From: Clostridia bacterium
GTDB lineage: Bacteria > Bacillota > Clostridia > Oscillospirales > Acutalibacteraceae
NCBI GenBank assembly: GCA_900764115.1
Contig: CAAFMR010000391.1
Coordinates: 1 to 13,699, forward strand
Direction: 5' to 3'
Length of the DNA stretch: 13,699 bases
A program made the position numbers and the translations under genes. Position 1 is the first letter of the stretch. Every line of letters starts with the position of its first letter. Positions 7,178 to 11,905 of the stretch are shown here, piece after piece. The notes below the pieces were generated by a model. The model was not told the DNA's origin. It saw nothing but the letters and a program-made list of their open reading frames with translations, and made no database searches.

Positions 7178-7536
7178 GGCAGCACCCGGCGCGCCTTGTT
7201 GCCCACCAGCCCGTTGGCGTACAGGATGCCGCAGGCTTCATACAGCCGCTTGTCCGTCGCCATCAGCACCAGCCCGCTGTCCCGCGCCAGCTCGATCATC
7301 TCCGGCGTGGGGCGCTTATCCCGGACGAACACAATGCAGATCATATCCATCATCTCTGCCGTGCGGATGACCTGCGCGTTCACCAGCCCGGTGAGCAGCA
7401 CCGCCTGATCCTTGACATACGCCAGCACATCGCTCATCATATCGCTGCCGCAGGCGGAATACACATGGTCCCCCAGGCGTTCCTCCCCGGTCAGCACCTC
7501 CGCGTGCAGCAGCTCCTGTATGGTGCATATCTTCAT
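7174..7536 (-). CDS. DRTGG-domain protein (first copy), hydrogenase-associated
   Basis: A 120-residue single-domain protein of the DRTGG type. The recognisable stretch is ACGSDMMSDVLAYV (28-41), followed by VLLTGLVNAQVIRTAEMM and a C-terminal segment ending in YEACGILYANGL. No P-loop, CBS domain or membrane segment is seen, and the function is not known. The frame stays open further upstream into hydC, but ATG 7536 is the clear start: it has AAGGAG (7545-7550) with an 8-nt spacer, and family similarity begins there. It lies 32 nt after hydC and overlaps the RsbW-like ATPase gene by ATGA. Being next to an ATPase, and repeated as a second DRTGG gene beyond HydS, suggests a paired regulatory role, which is an inference. 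Confidence 0.88.
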   Translation of the reverse strand: MKICTIQELLHAEVLTGEERLGDHVYSACGSDMMSDVLAYVKDQAVLLTGLVNAQVIRTAEMMDMICIVFVRDKRPTPEMIELARDSGLVLMATDKRLYEACGILYANGLVGNKARRVLP

Positions 7537-7544
7537 AAGGCGCA

Positions 7545-7550
7545 CTCCTT
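7545..7550 (-). promoter_or_regulatory. Ribosome binding site deciding the first DRTGG start
   Basis: AAGGAG at 7550-7545, 8 nt before ATG 7536. The frame is open upstream into hydC, but this site and the start of family similarity fix the short form of 120 residues. Confidence 0.85.
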
Positions 7551-7568
7551 TCCGACGGGATGCAGCAA

Positions 7569-8063
7569 TCACATATACTTTTCCAGAATTCCGTCCACAT
7601 CGTCCACCGTCAGACGTCCGTACACGTCCTCGTTGACGGTGAGAACCGGTGCCAGACCGCAGGCACCAATGCAGCGGCAGGCGGTCAGGGAGAACCGTCC
7701 GTCGGGGGTGCATTCCTCGGCGCCGATGCCCAGCTTTTCGGAGATCTTGTTCATCAGATCGCCGGAGCCTTTCACATAGCAGGCGGTGCCCAGGCACACC
7801 GAAATGTGGTTCTGCCCCTTGGGAGACAGAGCAAACTGAGCATAGAACGTAGCGACGCCGTACACCTTTTCCAGCGGCACGCCCATACCGTCGGCAATCT
7901 TCTGCTGCACCTCAATGGGCAGATACCCATAGATGCCCTGTGCCTCCTGCATAACCGCCATCAGCAGGCTGGGGTCGTGCTTATGGGTGTCGATGACCTG
8001 CTGCAGCTGTGCCTCCTGCTCCGCCGTGCCGGAAAAGGGAATTGAGCTGATCTTCTTTTGCAT
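7569..8063 (-). CDS. hydC: HydC/HndA, NuoE-like [2Fe-2S] subunit of bifurcating hydrogenase
   Basis: A 164-residue NuoE-family thioredoxin-fold protein binding one [2Fe-2S] cluster. The ligands are C90 and C95 (VCLGTACYVKG, 89-99) and C131 and C135 (CIGACGLAP, 131-139). The conserved VYGVATFYAQF segment (67-77) is also present. It passes electrons in the NADH-oxidising arm with HydB. The length is normal for the family. The ATG at 8063 has AAGGAGG (8074-8080) at 10 nt. It is the first gene of the operon, downstream of the promoter at 8157-8186. Unusually, it is separated from hydB and hydA by about 3.8 kb of regulatory-looking genes. Confidence 0.96.
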   Translation of the reverse strand: MQKKISSIPFSGTAEQEAQLQQVIDTHKHDPSLLMAVMQEAQGIYGYLPIEVQQKIADGMGVPLEKVYGVATFYAQFALSPKGQNHISVCLGTACYVKGSGDLMNKISEKLGIGAEECTPDGRFSLTACRCIGACGLAPVLTVNEDVYGRLTVDDVDGILEKYM

Positions 8064-8086
8064 TTACCTTTTTCCTCCTTGATCTG

Positions 8087-8156
8087 GATAGGTATTGTGC
8101 CGGGAGCGCCCGCCCTGCTGCGCGCAGGGTATGCCATTCCGGGCAATACGCCTATC
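8087..8156 (-). promoter_or_regulatory. Long inverted repeat/hairpin leader before hydC
   Basis: The minus strand reads GATAGGCGTATTGCCCGG (from 8156) and later CCGGCACAATACCTATC (ending 8087), which can pair with one bulge and one mismatch. Inside is a second perfect stem, CCCTGC / GCAGGG with a 5-nt loop (8113-8129). It begins directly after the -10 box. It may be an operator, an mRNA 5' structure or an attenuator; no run of T follows, so it is not a simple terminator. Confidence 0.6.
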
Positions 8157-8186
8157 AGTATACCACATATCTACAAAGTATGCCAC
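8157..8186 (-). promoter_or_regulatory. Promoter of the hydrogenase operon, extended -10
   Basis: The minus strand reads TGGTATACT, an extended -10 (TATACT at 8162-8157, TG at 8165-8164). A weak -35, GTGGCA (8186-8181), lies 18 nt upstream. The start point should be near 8150, inside the arm of the inverted repeat at 8087-8156. The weak -35 suggests activator- or repressor-based control, which is an inference. Confidence 0.75.
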
Positions 8187-8312
8187 TGTATTTTTGTTTT
8201 CCTAACCAAATTTGTGCAAATCGTGTAAAACCGGGGAAAAGTCTTCACTTTTTCGACAAAAAATACGGAGAACCGAACTTTTTACCCCCGACAAAACCGG
8301 AAAAACAGGGCA
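8187..8312. other. AT-rich intergenic region upstream of the hydrogenase promoter
   Basis: A stretch clearly richer in A and T than the rest of the window, between the smpB terminator and the hyd promoter, with no credible gene. It holds a short dyad ATTTG-TG-CAAAT (8210-8221), about 60 nt upstream of the expected transcription start. It also has two similar direct segments, AAAACCGGGGAAAA (near 8227) and AAAACCGGAAAAA (near 8294). No clear match to the clostridial Rex operator was found. It may bind a regulator, but this is unproven. Confidence 0.5.
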
Positions 8313-8349
8313 AAAACAGAGGCGTACCCACCGGGTACGCCTCTGTTTT
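8313..8349 (-). terminator. Rho-independent terminator of the dnaX-smpB operon
   Basis: A perfect 17-bp inverted repeat (AAAACAGAGGCGTACCC / GGGTACGCCTCTGTTTT) with a 3-nt loop, 14 nt after the smpB stop. On the minus strand it runs into TTTTTG. It separates the housekeeping operon from the hydrogenase promoter region. Its symmetry means it could also stop transcription coming from the left. Confidence 0.93.
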
Positions 8350-8363
8350 GCTCTCTTGTATCT

Positions 8364-8840
8364 TCAGCGGGCATTATGCTCCTTGAGCGCCCGCTCCGCC
8401 GCCCGGCGCATATCCCGCCGGGCGGCATCCTCCCGCTTATCGTACAGCTTTTTGCCCCGGCACAGCCCCACCTGCACCTTCACCCGGCTGCCCTTGAAAT
8501 ACAGGGACAGGGGAATGAGGGCATAGCCCTGCTGCTTGGTGATGCCGTAAAGCCGCAGAATTTCCCGCTTATGTAGCAGCAGCCGCCGCACCCGCAAGGG
8601 GTCCCGGTTGAAGATGTTGCCGTGGTCGTAGGGGCTGATGTGCATGCCGTTGAGGAGCATCTCCCCATCCACCACGGAGCACCAGGCGTCCTTCAGGTTG
8701 GCGCCCCCAGCCCGCAGGCTTTTGACCTCCGTGCCGCACAGCTCAATCCCCGCCTCCAGGCTCTCCTCGACAAAATAATCGTGGAAAGCCTTGCGGTTTT
8801 CCGCTATGGTACGGTTGCCCGGTTTTTTCTCATTTGCCAT
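8364..8840 (-). CDS. smpB: SmpB, SsrA (tmRNA)-binding protein
   Basis: SmpB binds tmRNA and brings it to stalled ribosomes for trans-translation. At 158 residues it is full length. The conserved features are [19 protein letters not shown] (14-32), [12 protein letters not shown] (34-45), the core HISPYDHGN (67-75) and the basic C-terminal tail with [15 protein letters not shown]. The start ATG at 8840 has AGAGGTG upstream. It follows recR by 42 nt and ends just before a strong terminator, so it is probably the last gene of the dnaX operon. No tmRNA gene is visible nearby; smpB is often close to ssrA or rnr elsewhere. Confidence 0.98.
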   Translation of the reverse strand: MANEKKPGNRTIAENRKAFHDYFVEESLEAGIELCGTEVKSLRAGGANLKDAWCSVVDGEMLLNGMHISPYDHGNIFNRDPLRVRRLLLHKREILRLYGITKQQGYALIPLSLYFKGSRVKVQVGLCRGKKLYDKREDAARRDMRRAAERALKEHNAR

Positions 8841-8882
8841 CGGCTTTCACCTCTTGTCGATACCCATACAATCCGCAGTCGC

Positions 8883-9482
8883 TTACAATTCGTTGCGCCC
8901 CTCCAGCGAACGGCTCAAAGTCACCTCGTCGGCGTATTCCAGATCGCCGCCCACGGTGATGCCGTATGCCAGCCGGGTCACCTTCAGCTGCAACGGCTTG
9001 AGCAGCCGTGCCAGATACACCGCTGTATAATCGCCGCCCACGGTGGGGTTGGTCGCCATAATAACCTCCGTGACCCGCTCATCCTCCAGCCGATGGAGCA
9101 GCTCCTTGATGCGCAGCTGCTCCGGACCCCGGTTATCCACCGGGGAGATGGTGCCGTGCAGCACATGATACAGCCCCCGATATTCCCGGGTGCGCTCAAT
9201 CGCCAGCACATCCCGGGGGTCCTCCACCACGCAGATGACCGACGCATCCCGCCGGGGATCGCTGCAGACCGGGCAGCGTTCGCCATCGGTGAGATTGCAG
9301 CAAACGGGGCACTCATGGATGGTGCTGCGGGCGGTCTCCACCGCCTCCCGCAGCGCCGCCGCCTCTGCCGTCGGCATGGACAGCAGATGAAACGCCAGCC
9401 GGGCGGCGGATTTATGTCCGATTCCCGGCAGCCGTTCCAGCTGCTCGGTGAGCCGCTCCAGCGGCGCCAACGTATAGCTCAT
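8883..9482 (-). CDS. recR: RecR, recombination mediator
   Basis: RecR works with RecO (and RecF) to load RecA at gapped DNA. The 199-residue length is typical. The helix-hairpin-helix LPGIGHKSAARLAFHLL (18-34) leads, followed by the zinc finger CPVC...CPVC (C58, C61, C70, C73) and a Toprim domain (VVEDPRD, 85-91; ATNPTVGGDYTA, 143-154). The C-terminal Walker-like region GITVGGDLEYAD (174-185) is intact. The ATG at 9482 follows GAGGGG and lies only 7 nt after the ybaB stop. The order dnaX-ybaB-recR is the standard bacterial arrangement. Confidence 0.98.
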   Translation of the reverse strand: MSYTLAPLERLTEQLERLPGIGHKSAARLAFHLLSMPTAEAAALREAVETARSTIHECPVCCNLTDGERCPVCSDPRRDASVICVVEDPRDVLAIERTREYRGLYHVLHGTISPVDNRGPEQLRIKELLHRLEDERVTEVIMATNPTVGGDYTAVYLARLLKPLQLKVTRLAYGITVGGDLEYADEVTLSRSLEGRNEL

Positions 9483-9489
9483 ACGCCCC

Positions 9490-9837
9490 TCAGAACATCC
9501 CCGGCAGGTTCATCCCGCCGGTGATGCGTCCCATGGTTTCCTCTGCGTCCTTTGCCGCCTGTGCCAGCGCTTCATTGACCGCCGCCCGCACCAGATCGCT
9601 CAGCATCTCCGCATCCTCCGGGTCAATCACCTCCGGCTGGATCGTCAACGCTGCCAGGGTGTGCTTACCCGTGACGGTGGCGCTGACAGCGCCGCCGCCG
9701 GCGGTGGCGGTATATTCCCGGGTCTCCAGCTCCTGCTGGGTCGCCGCCATCTCCTCCTGCATTTTCTGCGCCTGCCGGAGCATGCTCTGCATATTGCCCG
9801 GTCCGCCGCCGACGCCTTGGGGAAGTCTTGCTTTCAT
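9490..9837 (-). CDS. YbaB/EbfC nucleoid-associated protein
   Basis: A 115-residue member of the YbaB/EbfC family, small dimeric DNA-binding proteins of the nucleoid. The N-terminus is glycine-rich, followed by the amphipathic helix MLRQAQKMQEEMAATQQEL (19-37), a beta segment with VSATVTGKHTLAALTIQP (51-68), and the EMLSDLVRAAVNEALAQA helix (77-94). The tail is Gly/Met-rich. The ATG at 9837 is preceded by AAGGATGGATGAGCA. It lies 36 nt after dnaX and 7 nt before recR, so all three are probably on one transcript. Confidence 0.96.
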   Translation of the reverse strand: MKARLPQGVGGGPGNMQSMLRQAQKMQEEMAATQQELETREYTATAGGGAVSATVTGKHTLAALTIQPEVIDPEDAEMLSDLVRAAVNEALAQAAKDAEETMGRITGGMNLPGMF

Positions 9838-9873
9838 TGCTCATCCATCCTTATCGTTTGATATAGAAGCCGC

Positions 9874-11523
9874 TTATTTTTCGTCAATGGGGATTCCGGC
9901 GCTGCGCCCCGCCTGCATCAGCCGGGTGAGGGGGTCCTCCGCCTCGGCTTTCGGCACCGTCACGGTGCGCCGCAGCCCAATGCGGTAGCCGCTGCCCGCC
10001 GTCTGCTGAATTGCCTCCAGCAGCAGCTGCTTGTTGTTATCCTGTCGGAACAGCTCCTTAAACAGGGCGTTATCCGTGCAAATCAGCAGCAGATTGCCCT
10101 TCAGCACCGCCTGGGATTGCGCCAGCACCGCATAAAGCGGAATGCAGGTCTGCTGCAGCCGTGCCAGCACATCCCCCCACTGGGTAAAGGGGCGCTCCTC
10201 GCCCTCCTCGGCGGGAGGGGCATCCGGAGCGGGGGGCGGCGGTACGGGCTCGGCAGACTCTGTTTCCGGTGCTGCCGGCGGAATCGGCTCGGCAGCCGGC
10301 GGAGGGGACACAGCGGGGGCGGCGGATGCTGCCGGAGCAGCCGCCACCGGGGCGGGAGAAACCGCCGGAGCCACAGCGCCGGCGCGCAGGGCGCCCTCCA
10401 GCGCCTCTATCCGGGCAAGCAACGCCGCCGGACTATCCTCCAACCGGGGGTCACACAGCCGCAGCACCGCCATCTCCATCGCCACCCGACGGGCAGCGCC
10501 GCCATGTAGCTGCTCCAGGGTGGTTTGCAGCACCGAAAGCGCCCGCAGCACCCCCGCCAGCCCTAAGCAATCCCCCAGCCGCTGCATCTCCGCCAGCTCC
10601 TCGGGGGAGGCAATCACCAGATCGGCAGGCTGCCGCACCTGCTGCAGCACCATAATATCCCGCAGATACCCAATCCATTCGGTACACAGCCGCTCCATAT
10701 CCTTGGAGGATTGATACAGCCGGTCAATCTCCTCCAGCGCGCCGGCGCCGTCCCGCGCCGCCACCCGGGCGGTCAGCGCCGCCAGCCGGGCGCGCCCGGT
10801 CATTCCGGTGCCGGCGGTAACGGCGTCTATATCAATCTTGGTTCGTCCGGAGGCGCACTGGTCCAGCAGCGACAGCGCGTCCCGCATGGCGCCGTCCGCC
10901 AGCCGCGCCAGCAGCAGCGCCGCATCCGGGGTGATCTCCAGCCCCTCCTGCTGCGCCACATAGGTGACCCGCTCGGCGATGGTCTCCGGGCGGATGCGCC
11001 CGAAATCAAACCGCTGGCACCGGGACAGGATGGTGGCAGGCAGCTTATGCACCTCGGTGGTGGCAAGAATGAAAATCACGTGCGCCGGCGGCTCCTCCAG
11101 GGTTTTCAACAGAGCGTTGAACGCCCCCGGGGACAGCATATGCACCTCGTCGATGATATACACCCGGTATTTCCCGCTGACGGGGGTGAACGCCACCTCG
11201 TCCCGCAGATCCCGGATGCTGTCCACGCCGTTGTTGGAGGCGGCGTCGATCTCCGTCACATCCAGCACCGAGCCGTCGTCGATGCCCCGGCACAGCTCGC
11301 ACTCCCCGCAGGGGTCGCCGTCGTGGGGATGCAGGCAATTTACCGCCTTGGCAAGAATTTTGGCGCAGGTGGTCTTGCCGGTGCCCCGGCAGCCGGTAAA
11401 CAGATAGGCGTGGGACAGACGTCCGCTTTTCAGCTCATTGCGCAGGGCGGTGGTCACCGTTTCCTGTCCGCACACATCCGCAAAGGTGCGGGGTCGCCAT
11501 TTCCGATACAACGCCTGATACAC
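9874..11523 (-). CDS. dnaX: DnaX, DNA polymerase III subunits gamma/tau
   Basis: DnaX forms the clamp-loader motor and links polymerases at the replication fork. The 549-residue protein starts MYQALYRKWRP, the family hallmark. It shows a P-loop GCRGTGKTT (44-52), a zinc module (C63, C72, C75, C78), Walker B IIDEVHML (123-130) and sensor-1/SRC LSRCQRF (166-172). Domain III continues to about 370. A Pro/Ala-rich linker covers about 381-440, and a C-terminal tau-like domain follows. The start is a GTG at 11523, with AAGGAG (11532-11537) 8 nt upstream; an ATG at 11531 is out of frame. It lies just downstream of the SRP RNA with no terminator between them. Confidence 0.98.
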   Translation of the reverse strand: MYQALYRKWRPRTFADVCGQETVTTALRNELKSGRLSHAYLFTGCRGTGKTTCAKILAKAVNCLHPHDGDPCGECELCRGIDDGSVLDVTEIDAASNNGVDSIRDLRDEVAFTPVSGKYRVYIIDEVHMLSPGAFNALLKTLEEPPAHVIFILATTEVHKLPATILSRCQRFDFGRIRPETIAERVTYVAQQEGLEITPDAALLLARLADGAMRDALSLLDQCASGRTKIDIDAVTAGTGMTGRARLAALTARVAARDGAGALEEIDRLYQSSKDMERLCTEWIGYLRDIMVLQQVRQPADLVIASPEELAEMQRLGDCLGLAGVLRALSVLQTTLEQLHGGAARRVAMEMAVLRLCDPRLEDSPAALLARIEALEGALRAGAVAPAVSPAPVAAAPAASAAPAVSPPPAAEPIPPAAPETESAEPVPPPPAPDAPPAEEGEERPFTQWGDVLARLQQTCIPLYAVLAQSQAVLKGNLLLICTDNALFKELFRQDNNKQLLLEAIQQTAGSGYRIGLRRTVTVPKAEAEDPLTRLMQAGRSAGIPIDEK

Positions 11524-11531
11524 ACGCTCAT

Positions 11532-11537
11532 CTCCTT
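11532..11537 (-). promoter_or_regulatory. Ribosome binding site of dnaX deciding a GTG start
   Basis: AAGGAG at 11537-11532, 8 nt before the GTG at 11523. It begins about 14 nt past the SRP RNA 3' stem. The nearer ATG at 11531 touches it and opens a different short frame, so the GTG giving MYQALYRKWRP is the real start. Confidence 0.85.
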
Positions 11538-11550
11538 ACACATAAACGGC

Positions 11551-11707
11551 GATACGCCCCGCACTCTCGGGCATACGGACGGACGGGAGATCTGCGGCAC
11601 ACGGACACAAAACCGCTTAATGCTGCTCGGTTCCCCGCCTGACATGGTTCACGGCGCACCGTCGCACAGGGCCCGCCCGCCCGTATGCCCCAAAGCCGGG
11701 GCGTATC
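11551..11707 (-). ncRNA. ffs: Signal recognition particle RNA, small bacterial type
   Basis: The RNA that binds Ffh in the signal recognition particle. The minus strand carries the conserved apical hairpin: GUCAGG, CGG, tetraloop GGAA (11634-11631), CCG, AGCAGC, and a following AUUAAG. The ends pair to close the molecule: GATACGCCCCG (11707-11697) with CGGGGCGTATC near 11551, a perfect 11-bp stem. A second 19-bp stem (GGGCATACGGGCGGGCGGG with CCCGTCCGTCCGTATGCCC, two G-U pairs) follows. This gives about 157 nt; the exact ends are inferred from the pairing. The position just upstream of dnaX matches the Firmicutes gene order. I see no room for a long Alu domain like that of the ~270-nt Bacillus RNA. 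Confidence 0.93.
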
Positions 11708-11719
11708 TGTCAGACTTTT

Positions 11720-11748
11720 ATTATACACGATAGCCGCCGGAAAATCAA
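11720..11748 (-). promoter_or_regulatory. Promoter of SRP RNA (and probably dnaX operon)
   Basis: A -35 box TTGATT (11748-11743), a 17-nt spacer and a perfect -10 box TATAAT (11725-11720) on the minus strand. Transcription should begin near 11713, a few bases before the closing stem of the SRP RNA. It is the best vegetative promoter in the window, which fits a highly expressed RNA. Confidence 0.9.
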
Positions 11749-11843
11749 CAGCGAATTTTGGGTTTTCCCGGGTTTTCGCCCTTGTGCCGGTTTCAACCGG
11801 CGTATACCGGCGTTTTCTGCCGTCGCGCCCTCCCCACACAGGA

Positions 11844-11883
11844 AAGACCGGAGACGGTACCTACGGGCACAGTCTCCGGTCTT
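11844..11883 (-). terminator. Probable terminator after the glycosidase gene
   Basis: An inverted repeat of 12 bp (AAGACCGGAGAC / GTCTCCGGTCTT) with a 16-nt loop, 22 nt past the glycosidase stop. On the minus strand it is followed only by a short pyrimidine stretch (TTTCCTG), so termination may be imperfect. The stem sequence is nearly symmetric and could also act on the other strand. Confidence 0.65.
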
Positions 11884-11905
11884 CGTTGCTGTCCGGATCG
11901 CCGGT

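Noticed and set aside
5591..7408. A 605-codon open frame on the plus strand
   Set aside because: It lies opposite HydS, the RsbW-like ATPase and a DRTGG gene, is rich in His, Arg, Pro and Gln, and has no recognisable domain. It is a shadow of GC-rich minus-strand genes.
8087..8156. Intrinsic terminator or known riboswitch in the hyd leader
   Set aside because: The hairpin is not followed by a T-run and does not match a riboswitch class I can recognise.
8163..8312. A Rex operator upstream of the hydrogenase operon
   Set aside because: NADH-sensing by Rex would be plausible, but no TTGTTAA-N4-TTAACAA-like site could be found by reading.
8180..8386. A 68-codon plus-strand frame across the intergenic region
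   Set aside because: It runs through the smpB terminator and into smpB antisense, has no ribosome site and no recognisable domain.
10711..11733. A 340-codon plus-strand frame opposite dnaX and the SRP RNA
   Set aside because: It crosses the SRP RNA and its promoter and has low-complexity composition with no domain.
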